Part shown: positions 1-8,904 of the stretch, piece by piece | Numbering within the stretch: the stretch's first letter is position 1 | Layout: every line of letters starts with the position of its first letter | Assembly (NCBI GenBank): GCA_013813775.1 | Contig: JACCRE010000016.1 | Location: 1 to 48,758 of the forward strand | Length of the DNA: 48,758 nt | DNA from: Planctomycetaceae bacterium | GTDB lineage: Bacteria > Planctomycetota > Planctomycetia > Planctomycetales > Planctomycetaceae | Reading direction: 5' to 3' | Position numbers and translations under genes: made by a program | The notes under the pieces: model-generated | Told to the model about the DNA's origin: nothing | What the model saw: only the letters and a program-made list of their open reading frames with translations | The model's database searches: none

Positions 1-52
1 CGTCTTGGATCAGGAACGGACTCTTGCCCGCTCTCTCTGGAGGCGGCGCCAT
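1..52 (-). CDS. possible 5' end of next gene of the polysaccharide locus (partial)
   Basis: An ATG at 52 on the minus strand opens a frame that runs off the window edge and reads MAPPPERAGKSPFLIQD. A purine-rich GCGAGGG stretch lies about five bases upstream and could serve as a ribosome binding site. The frame continues the direction of the polysaccharide genes, 69 bases below the end of the preceding glycosyltransferase gene. Seventeen residues are too few to assign a family, so the call rests on start context alone. Confidence 0.35.
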   Translation of the reverse strand, partial: MAPPPERAGKSPFLIQD

Positions 53-120
53 CAAGCCCTCGCCCAAGCTTGTCACTACAGGACCCGCGGTAGCCCCAAG
101 AGGGAAATACAACTGTAATA

Positions 121-1338
121 CTAGGCACCAATGGCTTCGAAAAGCTTCAGAAAACGCCTTTCCCAAGTATGGTCTTGCGTCGCCCGTCGATATCCCGCAC
201 TCCGAAGTCGCTCGGCGTCGCGAGGGTTTGAGAGGTAGTGCTTCGCCTTATCGATGAATTCCTCCGGAGTTCGATACGTCTCGATCTCCGTGCCGATCTC
301 ATAGAACTCCTGAAGTTCATCGGTATGCCCCGTCAAATAGCAGCCGCGACACATTGGAACCTCGAAGTCGCGTAATCGCACGTGTGGAACGAGTTCCGAT
401 CCGGCGCGTCCATCAGCCCAGACGTTGCTGAAATTCAAGATGAGTTCACAGCCGCTGAATAGTCGCAGCATGTCCTCGAATGACACGGGACCGTGTGCGA
501 CAGCCTTCGTGAGTTCAGAAAGCTTCCGTGATTGCAGTCGCTCCGCGATCTGCCTTAGCGTGCGCGTGACACCTCCCGCCACGCCCGATGACGCCAGATT
601 GCTACGAACACTTTCAAGGTAGGCTCTCGCCGAACCCGGCATGACCGTTCGGCGGCCAAGAGACGGACCGGGCACCGTGGTCGCGGGAGATGCCGAATTC
701 ACGCTCGCACCGATCCACCCGCTGCCATAAACCTCGACCGGGACGTTCTCCCGCATCAGCAATCTGACCCAGCGCGGGCGATCGGCGTATCGCTGCCCGA
801 CGAAACAAGCCGCCGGTCGGCGTTGTCCGACGTCGACCGGATGATAGATCGCGGGGTCGGCGGCCATCTGTATCCAGACGGGATTCGCGCCGACGGAGCG
901 ATACTTTGACGCCGCGTCTCGCTCCGCATGCCACGCGAAGTCGACGGCCCGGGAAATCTCGTTTGCCAACTCGAATTGGTGGATGCTGTTGCAGTAAAAG
1001 TTCACCGTCGGAACGCCGAGTCTTCGAATCGCCGAGAACCCAGATGGATCGAAATGGCTGTCATAAAAATAGGTCAGCACAAGATCGAGCGGTGCTTTCG
1101 CATGCGCAGTCGTGATCTCGTCGACGATCCGGTCGGTGATGGCGGCGCGGACCTGTTGTTCCTCCCGTGTGAACGGCTTTTGCGCGTCCATGAAACGACT
1201 GGCCGGCAGAAGATCGACGCCCGATTCGACAAGCTCATGCCCCAGCCTCCGCAGAGCCGGATGGAAGTTGTCGGACCACAAGCGCCCGTAGTAGAAGCTT
1301 GGATCGAAAGAGTGGCGAACGGCCGTGAAGATTCGCAT
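121..1338 (-). CDS. CgeB-like glycosyltransferase
   Basis: This is a predicted GT-B glycosyltransferase of 405 residues that would add a sugar to the growing polysaccharide in the cytoplasm. The C-terminal third carries the signature of the CgeB/Glyco_trans_1_2 group: a stretch ending in RLRDFEVPMCRGCYLTGHTD, then a DELQEFYEIGTEIETY segment and a closing helix with TWERRFLKLF. These correspond to the nucleotide-sugar binding half of spore-maturation CgeB-type enzymes. The N-terminal half has the usual HAERDAASKYRSVGANPVWIQMAAD region preceding the linker. No signal peptide or membrane segment is visible. It is the last complete gene of the minus-strand locus, about 20 bases after the FkbM methyltransferase gene. 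Donor and acceptor cannot be read from the sequence. Confidence 0.8.
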   Translation of the reverse strand: MRIFTAVRHSFDPSFYYGRLWSDNFHPALRRLGHELVESGVDLLPASRFMDAQKPFTREEQQVRAAITDRIVDEITTAHAKAPLDLVLTYFYDSHFDPSGFSAIRRLGVPTVNFYCNSIHQFELANEISRAVDFAWHAERDAASKYRSVGANPVWIQMAADPAIYHPVDVGQRRPAACFVGQRYADRPRWVRLLMRENVPVEVYGSGWIGASVNSASPATTVPGPSLGRRTVMPGSARAYLESVRSNLASSGVAGGVTRTLRQIAERLQSRKLSELTKAVAHGPVSFEDMLRLFSGCELILNFSNVWADGRAGSELVPHVRLRDFEVPMCRGCYLTGHTDELQEFYEIGTEIETYRTPEEFIDKAKHYLSNPRDAERLRSAGYRRATQDHTWERRFLKLFEAIGA

Positions 1339-1359
1339 CGAAAAGGAGATCGAGATCCT

Positions 1360-2256
1360 CTATGCGCTGTCCGACCCGGTTGGAAAGGCCGTCAGCAGTT
1401 CTTCCGGCAGAAGCAATACGTTGAGATAACTTTGCGACCAAGCGTCGTCGGGGAGCGAGACGACGGCGCGCCGTTCCGCTGAGAACGTCCGAATCGCATA
1501 ACGCCGACTTTCGCACCAAGCGACGAGATCCTCCGGTGAGGCATTGAACGCGGGCCAAGTCAGCGAACTATATTCGACGATGCACCACGGCCGAAACCGG
1601 TCGATCGATGCGGAGGCCGAGCGGAGAACCCCCATCTCGCCTCCTTCGACGTCGATCTTGATCGCATCGACTCGCTCGAGTCGACGCTCCGCGACGATGC
1701 TGTCGAGCGTTCTTGCGGTGACAAGGGTCGATCGGCTGTTCGGATGCACGAGGCCACCGGTGGACAGTGACGAATACACGTCGCCATCCCCTGAAAGATA
1801 CAGTTCCATCTCTCCTTCGCGGTCGGTGACGGCGCAGGCGATCAAATCATCGATTCCGTTGGCCCTGAGATTGGCTCGCAAACGTTCGATGGTTCCCGGA
1901 TTCGCTTCAATCGATACCACCCGGCCCCTGCCGCCCATGGTCGCCGACGCGATCACCGAGAACAGGCCGATATTCGCGCCGCAGTCGATAAAGGTCTGCC
2001 CCGGCTTGAGCAGACGTTCGAGGCATGCCACGACCTCCGGCTCATAAGTCTCCGTTCCCGGCCAATAGCATTGGGTGAAAGAGTCGTTCCGGCCCAGAAG
2101 CAGGACACCGCCGCCAGCCAGGCGAAATGGGAGCGGGGAAGTTGGTCGAAGGATCCAATGAAACCGCCCGCGGGCCGCTCGAAGCACGAGCCGACCGCTC
2201 TTTGCGGCGGCAGGTCGGTCGAAGAGAACTTTTCGAGCGAATCGAAACGGGTTCAA
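1360..2256 (-). CDS. FkbM family methyltransferase
   Basis: This SAM-dependent methyltransferase of about 298 residues probably O-methylates a sugar hydroxyl. It has the FkbM hallmarks: a glycine-rich SAM loop FIDCGANIGLFSVIA, the acidic ribose-binding strand VVSIEANP, and the downstream VDAIKIDVEGGE motif typical of the family. The open frame extends to 2616, but that extension lies inside the upstream methyltransferase gene and has low-complexity shadow composition. I place the start at a TTG (2256) because it follows a GAGGGAG ribosome binding site with eight bases of spacing and sits just after the upstream stop at 2273. An ATG at 2361 is the alternative. The gene is one of four methyltransferases of different families in the locus. 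Confidence 0.85.
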   Translation of the reverse strand: MNPFRFARKVLFDRPAAAKSGRLVLRAARGRFHWILRPTSPLPFRLAGGGVLLLGRNDSFTQCYWPGTETYEPEVVACLERLLKPGQTFIDCGANIGLFSVIASATMGGRGRVVSIEANPGTIERLRANLRANGIDDLIACAVTDREGEMELYLSGDGDVYSSLSTGGLVHPNSRSTLVTARTLDSIVAERRLERVDAIKIDVEGGEMGVLRSASASIDRFRPWCIVEYSSLTWPAFNASPEDLVAWCESRRYAIRTFSAERRAVVSLPDDAWSQSYLNVLLLPEELLTAFPTGSDSA

Positions 2257-2272
2257 CGTCGTTGCTCCCTCG

Positions 2273-3082
2273 TCACCCTTTTCGGAAAAGATAAAGTCCG
2301 CACCCGGCTGAGGCGCCGAGCATCGCCTGCGGTGAAACCGCGAGACGGAATCGACCCTCATCATCGACGGCGCTGAACTCCTGCAGACGCAGCTCCGACA
2401 AGACCTCGAGCGGCCGCTGGGGGTGCCACCTTCTGTAGGCGTTAAACGACACGCTCGGCTCGCCGACGGGCATGCTGAAGAGCAACTGCCCGGCAGGCGC
2501 CAGGATCCGCTGGAGTTCTTGAAGCGCCCGCTCAGTCCCACATGGATCGATCGGATCGCCGTAGCGTCCCAGGCCGACGTGCTCCGCCGTATGCAGACAT
2601 GAGATCGATTCGACACTCCCGTCGGCCAGCGGCAACCTCGTCAAATCCCCCTCTCGAAACTCAAGGCCCGGAAGTTCGAAGGGCGGGCGCCGGATGTCCC
2701 AGTAGACGACCTTCGTGACGGCGGTCGCCTGACCGACGAAGCCATCGAGCCGGGAGCCGAAATCCTGATGCTCGATCGGCTGGAACTCGCACAGCTTCTT
2801 CAACGCCCAGACGTCCTGAAAGAAATACTCTCCTCCGCCGGATTGCGTCGCCGAAGCATCATCGAAAAAGTGCGGGGCGAGATCGGCGAACGCGGCCTCT
2901 CCTCCCAGACGTCGGAACTTCCGAAGATCACGGGCGAATTTTAAGTAGGCGGCGGGAAGTCGAAACGCTTCTCCGATCACCCTTCGCGCGGGTTGATACA
3001 GAGGCTGCCCGAGTCGCCAGACGCCTCTCAACAACGGCGGACGGGCCGCCCGTGTTCGCTCAATTGCAGTTCCCATCGCCAT
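2273..3082 (-). CDS. class I methyltransferase, DUF268-like
   Basis: A 269-residue protein resembles the DUF268/Methyltransf_11 group found in polysaccharide gene clusters. The fold is recognisable from the strand VVYWDIRRPPFELPGLEFREGD, followed by LPLADGSVESISCLHTAEHVGLGRYGDP, which corresponds to motifs II-III of class I methyltransferases, and then the ALQELQRILAPAG helix. The canonical glycine-rich SAM loop is poorly conserved (FGSRLDGFVG), as is common in DUF268 proteins, so catalytic activity is inferred from the family. The start is an ATG four bases after the stop of the upstream glycosyltransferase, which indicates translational coupling. Confidence 0.75.
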   Translation of the reverse strand: MAMGTAIERTRAARPPLLRGVWRLGQPLYQPARRVIGEAFRLPAAYLKFARDLRKFRRLGGEAAFADLAPHFFDDASATQSGGGEYFFQDVWALKKLCEFQPIEHQDFGSRLDGFVGQATAVTKVVYWDIRRPPFELPGLEFREGDLTRLPLADGSVESISCLHTAEHVGLGRYGDPIDPCGTERALQELQRILAPAGQLLFSMPVGEPSVSFNAYRRWHPQRPLEVLSELRLQEFSAVDDEGRFRLAVSPQAMLGASAGCGLYLFRKG

Positions 3083-3086
3083 TGAA

Positions 3087-4361
3087 TCAGAGCAATGATG
3101 CCGCCGGCCGCTCCGCGCCGTGAGACGTCGCGAGCAGCCCCTGATGAAACACGGCGCGCACCGAAGCGGCCGAGAAAAAGCCGTCCCCGACTTTCATCGC
3201 GCCCACAGCGAGCTGGAAGCGCACCTCCGCGTCCTCAAGCCGATCGACAGCGTTCCTCAACGCCGCGTCACTGTTTCGATCGACCACGCAGGCCGCTCCA
3301 GGATGCTCCCGTCCCCATTTGACGGGTGAAGAATCGTCCGGACCCCAAATCAGAATCGGAACCCCGACGGCGGTGTACTCAGCCAGCTTGCTGGGCAGAT
3401 TCATCCGCATCGCGAGTCGTTCTTCAGACAAAAAGCTGGACGGACAAAACAGAACATCGGCTTCAGACCGCAGCGCGTGTATCAACTCGCTCGGAGGCAG
3501 CGGCTTCCGAAACTCGATCCGTTCATTGAGATCAGGAGGCACCGTCACTTCCGGCGAGTAGACAAGCAGCCGAGACCCCGCCGGCAAAATGCTCGCCAGT
3601 CGTAGGACGAGGTCACGATAGCCATCATTGTGAAGACTTCCGGCGTATGCGTAAGTCATTCCCACAGAACTTGAGCGACGGGGCGCTTCATAACGAGGAC
3701 AATCGTCGCCGCGCGAAGGCGACAGGACGACACCCTTTCTGCCGAACTCGCGAGCATACTCCTCAACCATATATCGGGAAATGCAGTAGCATTCCGTCGC
3801 GCCCCGATAGGCCGTTGCGAATCGCCGCCGGATCGCCGGCTGCATCCATCGCGGAACTGGCATCGCATGGCGCCAGTCATCATGGAGAATCAGATGGAAC
3901 GGGAGATCATTCGCCTTCGCAAAGCGGAAAGCCGTCATCCACGTGAAGCCGTGTGAGACGCTCACGACCGCGTCGGGCATGAAGCTTCCGATCAGACGCC
4001 GAACCTTCCTCGCTTGCAGTCCCGTCGTGAGCGCTAGAGCGGAACCATAAACATTCCGGATACGACTTCTTAGTAATCGCTCTCTCACGAAGCGGAGGCG
4101 CAAGTATTGCACGCCGTCGAGGCGCCTTCCGTTCGGCGACGACTGCATGTCAGTCTCGACCACCAGCAGCCGGTCCACCGGATAGCTCTGGAACAAGCGA
4201 TACAGCAGCGTCGAACCCGCGAATGATTCGTCGACCGGTACATCGCCGAGGTAAAGCAACCGCGGCAAGTCACCGGCGAACTGTGAGTCTTGCCGAGGCT
4301 CACTCTTTCCCGTCGACGATCGATCGCGGAGAGTTGCGAGTTTCCTGGTAAGAGCCGTCAC
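3087..4361 (-). CDS. GT4-like glycosyltransferase
   Basis: A predicted GT-B glycosyltransferase of 424 residues. Recognisable elements are the N-terminal Rossmann half (LPRLLYLGDVPVDES), a mid-domain SVSHGFTWMTAFRFAKAND segment, the switch to the second Rossmann domain at MTYAYAGSLHNDGYRDLVLRLA, and the donor-binding stretch MNLPSKLAEYTAVGVPILIWGP, which matches the conserved E-containing region of family 4 enzymes. The start codon is GTG and overlaps the TGA of the upstream glycosyltransferase as GTGA, so the two genes are almost certainly co-translated. It lacks signal or membrane segments. Its sugar specificity cannot be inferred. Confidence 0.8.
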   Translation of the reverse strand: MTALTRKLATLRDRSSTGKSEPRQDSQFAGDLPRLLYLGDVPVDESFAGSTLLYRLFQSYPVDRLLVVETDMQSSPNGRRLDGVQYLRLRFVRERLLRSRIRNVYGSALALTTGLQARKVRRLIGSFMPDAVVSVSHGFTWMTAFRFAKANDLPFHLILHDDWRHAMPVPRWMQPAIRRRFATAYRGATECYCISRYMVEEYAREFGRKGVVLSPSRGDDCPRYEAPRRSSSVGMTYAYAGSLHNDGYRDLVLRLASILPAGSRLLVYSPEVTVPPDLNERIEFRKPLPPSELIHALRSEADVLFCPSSFLSEERLAMRMNLPSKLAEYTAVGVPILIWGPDDSSPVKWGREHPGAACVVDRNSDAALRNAVDRLEDAEVRFQLAVGAMKVGDGFFSAASVRAVFHQGLLATSHGAERPAASLL

Positions 4362-5620
4362 CTCGAAGTCCTCACCGGCACTTGGGCCTGATTCTTTTCG
4401 TGAAAATCACGAAGAGCCTCTTCGAACACCTCGCGATAGCGACGCCCCTGTACCGGCAGCGAATACTCGTCGGTCGCAACGCGCCGGCACCATTCTCGGT
4501 ACTTGGCGAGTCTGGTACGGTCCGCTAAAAGTGCCGCGAGCTCATCTGCAAATGCATTCACGTCTCCCGGAGGTGCAAGGGAGCCGGTCTCGCCGGGGCG
4601 TACGAGATCGGCCACCCCGCCGACATCGAACGCGACGGCCGGCGTACCGCAAGCGAAGCTCTCCTGCAGGACGACCGGCAGGTTGTCGATGCGGCTCGGC
4701 AGTGCGAGGACATCGGCTGCCGAATAGGCGAGGGCCTTTTGTGACGCATCCGCCACAAAGCCTAATGACCGTACGTGAACGGGAAGATCGCCGGAGACGC
4801 CCCCTCCTCCCACGGTCAATACGATCACTTCTCGTCGAAGTGTCTCCGGCAGGCGGTTCAGCGAAGCGGATAACAGGTCGAAGCCTTTCCGCGGGTCTGA
4901 CAGGTCAGCCGCGAAGAACGCGACGACCAAGGCGTCACGATCCAGGTTCAAGGCATTACGGCACTGTTCCCGATCGAGTGGGCGATAAAGCTCCGTATCG
5001 ATTCCGTTCGGGATGTGATGCACGGGGAGTTCGCCAAGGAAACTCCGGCCGATTTGCTCCTCCATCCAGCGACTGATCGCCACGACGCGAATCGACGGTC
5101 GCACGAAGGATCGGCGTTTGAGCTTCCATTCCCAACGGGTCGCATCGCGTCGAACGGCGGGATAAGTGTCGGGATAAGGACATCGGCCGCAGCCCGTTCG
5201 CCAGCGTTCGCAGTCGAACGAGTAGACGCAATGGCCCGTGAAACTCCACATGTCGTGCAGAGTCAGCACCACCGGTTTCCGTCGGGCGATCGCTGGTACG
5301 GAAAGGTAATTGAAGTAGCCGCCGTGGAGGTTGTGCAGGTTGACGACGTCGGCACTACGAAAGGCCTGCTGCGTCTCCAGCCGAAACGACGACGTCGTGC
5401 CCACATCGTTCAATCCCACGCGACGGGCGATCCGCGATGCGGCTCGATCGACGATTCGTCGCCCGCCAGGCATCAGGTGCAGCCTCGCATCGCTGGTGGA
5501 CTTCGCCCCGACCATCACCTGCGAATCCACTCCGGCCGTCAACAGCGCGCGATGCAGGTTCATGGCGGCGATTGCCGCTCCTCCGCCGTCATCGCTGGTG
5601 TTGATGATCAGGCTTTTCAT
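4358..5620 (-). CDS. GT4 glycosyltransferase, WcaC-like
   Basis: A 420-residue GT-B enzyme begins MKSLIINTSDDGGGAAIAA, the opening typical of the WcaC/WbdA-like branch of family 4. The acceptor domain carries VNLHNLHGGYFNYLSV and LTLHDMWSFTGHCVYSFDCERW, including the cysteines CxxWxxGCGxCP that recur in colanic-acid-type WcaC proteins. The donor domain has HIPNGIDTELYRP and the catalytic E-x7-E region around LQESFACGTPAVAFDVGG. The ATG start overlaps the TGA of the radical SAM fusion gene by four bases. The role is addition of one sugar to the lipid-linked repeat at the inner membrane face. The donor is unknown, although the GDP-fucose genes nearby make fucose a candidate. Confidence 0.88.
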   Translation of the reverse strand: MKSLIINTSDDGGGAAIAAMNLHRALLTAGVDSQVMVGAKSTSDARLHLMPGGRRIVDRAASRIARRVGLNDVGTTSSFRLETQQAFRSADVVNLHNLHGGYFNYLSVPAIARRKPVVLTLHDMWSFTGHCVYSFDCERWRTGCGRCPYPDTYPAVRRDATRWEWKLKRRSFVRPSIRVVAISRWMEEQIGRSFLGELPVHHIPNGIDTELYRPLDREQCRNALNLDRDALVVAFFAADLSDPRKGFDLLSASLNRLPETLRREVIVLTVGGGGVSGDLPVHVRSLGFVADASQKALAYSAADVLALPSRIDNLPVVLQESFACGTPAVAFDVGGVADLVRPGETGSLAPPGDVNAFADELAALLADRTRLAKYREWCRRVATDEYSLPVQGRRYREVFEEALRDFHEKNQAQVPVRTSR

Positions 5621-7965
5621 CGAGTTTCGGCACCAAGCGCCAATCCGCCAGGCCTAAGCTCGCTGACGAAAGCGGCATCCAGGATCCGCGACTTCGCCTC
5701 GCCGCTTGCGAGTTCGTCCAGCGTGATGAGCCGGTCCAGCCTGTTCCGTTCCTTCAGAAAGGCGTGAATCTTGCCGCCTTGGGTGTAGTCGATCGCGAGA
5801 TAGGGAACTCCAAGGCACTCCGCGAAAAGGACGGAGTGGAAACGCATGCAGAGCGAGAGCCTTCGCGACGCCGCCATTGCAGCCAACAGTTCCTTCGGCG
5901 TCGTCGGCAGCTTCGAAGCCGCAATCGTTCGCAAGTCGGCTCCCGCTTGCTCTGTGACTTGCCGCACAAGCCGCCGCGCGAACACCCGATCGTCGTTTCC
6001 GATCGTGAAGGTGTGCATCGGAAAGAGCCGCACGGTCTTCTCGGCGGACAGGTCGTCGAGGACCTCGACGAGAGCCTGCTCGACGCTCCGTCGAAGCTCC
6101 TCGAATTTCGATGGCGAACGCGATCCCGCGTATTCGCCCGTCATTTCGCGCAGGAAACACGCGACGTCAAAACCGTCATTTGGCGCCACTTCGGGAATGG
6201 TGACGGCACCGGCCAATACTTCGGCACGCACGGCGTCTACATAATCGACGGCGGGGTCGCACGACGATTCAACGCTCCGGCTGAAACCTTCGCCGGCCCA
6301 CTTCGCCGAGGCGTCGTCACGCAACGAAACGTGGTTCGAAAGACGCATCAGCTCGCGGACGGCGGCGAGATATTTCTCGCCGACAAGCGGTCCCAAGCCG
6401 CAGCCGTCGATTCTTGCCGTTCCGCCGCGTCCCCGGATCTCGATGAACGCGTGCAGCATGTGATCGAGGGCGTCGAGGTGCATCAGTGGACCGCCACCGA
6501 TCACCACCTCATCGATTTCACGGCAACGTCGCTCGAAGGCGTGCGTGTATGTTTCCACGACCTCCACGTCGGGGATTTCCATTTCCGCCTTCGTGCGTTC
6601 CGTCACGAACGGATGAAAGCTGGCGACGGTGATGCGATCGGGCGGCGAAGCACGCCGTCGCAATCGTTCGATCACGCTCCAGAGGATCGCCTTGTCGCCC
6701 GCGGTTTCGGTGCCGTACCAGCCGACGATCAGCACATCGCGGCTCGCGTTTGCCGTCGGCACGATCGGCGCGCCCGACGGCAAACGGCTGGCTTCCGTCG
6801 TCAGTCTGGCCAGATCGTACTTCCGCGCGCGGCGACGGTGTTCTTTATAGAACGAAACTTTTTCCTGAAAAGTCTCGGGCACATGGTAGTCGTGGATGCA
6901 GTCGTCGCAGTGCTTCTCGCGGATTTCGTCGCGGATCGGCAGGTTGTTGAAGTAGACCGGTTCCGCCGGCTGCTCCAACAGATTTCCCACGATCGGCGAT
7001 TTCGGTGAGCAGAACAGCAACTCGCCGCGCGCGGTGAGCACCACGTTCTTCGATTGATAAGGGCAGCCGGTCGATCGCGGCTTTCCTTCGGCGAGCATGC
7101 CGCGAATGCTGCGGTACGTCTTCCGATGCGTCGGATGCGGCTCGAAGGCATGCTCGGCCCGAAAGAAGAACAGGCCCAGGTGATAGCGCTCGCGATCGTC
7201 GAAGCTGCGGATGTGCTCGGTCTGCGGCGCGTTGTAGAGACGGTCGATGAACTCGGCGACGCGGAACCGGCCGTACAAACCGCGCTCGCTCGCGAAGTCC
7301 ATGAGCTCGTCGACGTCGGCGGCGTTCGACTTCGTGATCGTGCAGCCGAAGGAAGTGGCGATGCCGGCCTCTGTGAAGGCGCCGATGCACGTCATGGCCG
7401 TCTTGAAGTTTCCGCGACGGCCGCGAACGACGTCGTGAACGTCTCCCAGACCGTCGAGCGACACCATCACGCTGAAGCCGACACCGGCCGCACGACAGAT
7501 CTCGGCGGACTCCATCACCGAGTCGATCACCTGCCGCTCGCGGATCGCGTTCGTGATCGTCGAGGCGCTCTGAAGCCGCGGCAGCGATCGGATCGCGGTG
7601 CGGAACAACTCAGGAAGGTCTTTGCGCAGCGTCGGCTCGCCGCCGGTGATGCCGAAATCGGCGACATGCGAGAATAACGGCTGCGCGAGGATGCCACCCA
7701 ACTCGGCGGGCGTCAGTTCCTTGTCGCGCTTCCGTTCCCAGATGAGGCACATCTGGCATTTGGAGTTGCAGATGTCGTTCGCCATGAAGCTGATCGCCCG
7801 CGGCTTCTGTGGAAACCGTTTGGCGATCACGTTGTCCTGCACGTCGTTCCAAGCGAGCGACGACAGCCTGCGAGCCGTGCCGATGAGGGAGACGGCGCGC
7901 CCCGGCAGCAGCCGTTTGGCGACGGTTCTCAACGGCTGCGTCAAAGATCGTCTGGAAACGCTCAC
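5617..7965 (-). CDS. radical SAM - polysaccharide pyruvyl transferase fusion
   Basis: A 782-residue protein joins two enzymes. Residues about 50-360 form a radical SAM domain with the 4Fe-4S motif CNSKCQMC (Cys66, 70, 73), the SAM-binding GGEP (108-111) and a C-terminal set of cysteines (301, 319, 353, 356) like a SPASM or twitch cluster. Residues about 408-745 form a CsaB/polysaccharide pyruvyl transferase domain starting VLIVGWYGTETAGDKAIL, with the expected EVVIGGGPLMH and late MRFHSVLFAECLGVPYLAIDY segments. Pyruvyl transferases add a ketal-linked pyruvate from phosphoenolpyruvate to sugars; radical SAM enzymes do radical chemistry on varied substrates. That both act on the same glycan is inference from the fusion and location. 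There is no in-frame stop or low-complexity junction, so it reads as a genuine fusion. Confidence 0.88.
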   Translation of the reverse strand: MSVSRRSLTQPLRTVAKRLLPGRAVSLIGTARRLSSLAWNDVQDNVIAKRFPQKPRAISFMANDICNSKCQMCLIWERKRDKELTPAELGGILAQPLFSHVADFGITGGEPTLRKDLPELFRTAIRSLPRLQSASTITNAIRERQVIDSVMESAEICRAAGVGFSVMVSLDGLGDVHDVVRGRRGNFKTAMTCIGAFTEAGIATSFGCTITKSNAADVDELMDFASERGLYGRFRVAEFIDRLYNAPQTEHIRSFDDRERYHLGLFFFRAEHAFEPHPTHRKTYRSIRGMLAEGKPRSTGCPYQSKNVVLTARGELLFCSPKSPIVGNLLEQPAEPVYFNNLPIRDEIREKHCDDCIHDYHVPETFQEKVSFYKEHRRRARKYDLARLTTEASRLPSGAPIVPTANASRDVLIVGWYGTETAGDKAILWSVIERLRRRASPPDRITVASFHPFVTERTKAEMEIPDVEVVETYTHAFERRCREIDEVVIGGGPLMHLDALDHMLHAFIEIRGRGGTARIDGCGLGPLVGEKYLAAVRELMRLSNHVSLRDDASAKWAGEGFSRSVESSCDPAVDYVDAVRAEVLAGAVTIPEVAPNDGFDVACFLREMTGEYAGSRSPSKFEELRRSVEQALVEVLDDLSAEKTVRLFPMHTFTIGNDDRVFARRLVRQVTEQAGADLRTIAASKLPTTPKELLAAMAASRRLSLCMRFHSVLFAECLGVPYLAIDYTQGGKIHAFLKERNRLDRLITLDELASGEAKSRILDAAFVSELRPGGLALGAETR

Positions 7966-7987
7966 TTGGTCCTGTGACGGGTGGTGA

Positions 7988-8815
7988 TTATGGCCTGACG
8001 GCGGTCCAGCAGAGGTTCGCGGGCGATCGGCCGCGATTGGGCGAGATCGCGTCGAGCGCCAGTCCGGCGGCGTTCAGAAGACCGACGATCGGCGACAGCC
8101 AGAACGCCTTCAGCATCGAAAACATCGGTTTGTCCGTGTTGCGGCCGGTCAGCACGAGGTCCATCGCGATCAGAAACGCCGCCGTCGAATACACTCCGCC
8201 GTTCCCTTCAATGCGGATGTTGTTGAATCCGTGCTTTTCAAGCAACTGCCGCAGGCCGAGATCGGTGTAGCGTCGGTAATCGTAAGGTTCGAGATGGACG
8301 GGGCTGATGTGAGGCACCGAACCGAAAAAGAATCCGCCCGGCTTCAGGATTCTGCTGACTTCCGCCAGTGCGAGGTCGGGATCGGCGACATGTTCAAGGA
8401 CTTGATTGAACAACACGCCGTCGGCTTCGCCGTCGGCGGCGGGAATCTGTTCGGCGAAGCCGACTCGGCGTTCGATCCTGGCGTCTGTTGCGGTCGACTC
8501 GGTCTCGGGATCGATCGCGACGTACTTGCCCGTCCGCTCGGCGAAAAGGTCGAAATACGGGCACCGGCCGGCTCCGACGTCAACCAGCGTCAGGCCCGAG
8601 CCTTTCACGGAGTTCGCCGCATTGCCCAAAAACCGGTTAATGTGCCGCACCGTACTGTAGTTGAACGAGAAGATCGTGTTGCGCGGATGCTCCCCCAGCA
8701 CCGGTCGGGAAAGACGATTGGCGATGCCCGCCGCGACGTAACGAAGCATCGATCGTCTCTCAGCCGACGGCGTCGGCCGCTTCGGTGAGACCGCGAATGT
8801 CATGGACTGCGTCAT
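7988..8815 (-). CDS. class I SAM-dependent methyltransferase
   Basis: A 275-residue Methyltransf_11-type enzyme shows SAM motif I (TLVDVGAGRCPYFDLFA), the acidic loop KYVAIDPE, motif III around ADGVLFNQVLEHVADPDLA and the post-motif EVSRILKPGGFFFGSVPH. This arrangement is typical of small-molecule and sugar methyltransferases in capsule and O-antigen loci. The open frame reaches 8872, but I place the start at the ATG at 8815 because a GGAG ribosome binding site lies eight bases upstream. The C-terminal region contains a hydrophobic stretch near the end (SMLKAFWLSPIVGLLNAAGLALDA) that could associate with the membrane. The gene sits between the TylF-like methyltransferase and the radical SAM fusion. 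Confidence 0.85.
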   Translation of the reverse strand: MTQSMTFAVSPKRPTPSAERRSMLRYVAAGIANRLSRPVLGEHPRNTIFSFNYSTVRHINRFLGNAANSVKGSGLTLVDVGAGRCPYFDLFAERTGKYVAIDPETESTATDARIERRVGFAEQIPAADGEADGVLFNQVLEHVADPDLALAEVSRILKPGGFFFGSVPHISPVHLEPYDYRRYTDLGLRQLLEKHGFNNIRIEGNGGVYSTAAFLIAMDLVLTGRNTDKPMFSMLKAFWLSPIVGLLNAAGLALDAISPNRGRSPANLCWTAVRP

Positions 8816-8904
8816 CTGACCATCTCCAGAACTGCTTGCGATCGAGATCGCGAATCTTCCTCGCAGCCTCACCGGCCACGACGCAAGCAGTCTCGCCTGA
8901 CCTT

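Noticed and set aside
2257-2616. N-terminal extension of the FkbM methyltransferase frame
   Set aside because: It lies inside the upstream methyltransferase gene and is Ser/Arg/Cys-rich as expected of a shadow. A TTG with a good ribosome binding site at 2256 is a better start.
5764-7008. 414-codon plus-strand frame opposite the radical SAM fusion
   Set aside because: Antisense shadow without motifs; the fusion gene on the other strand has two well-supported domains.
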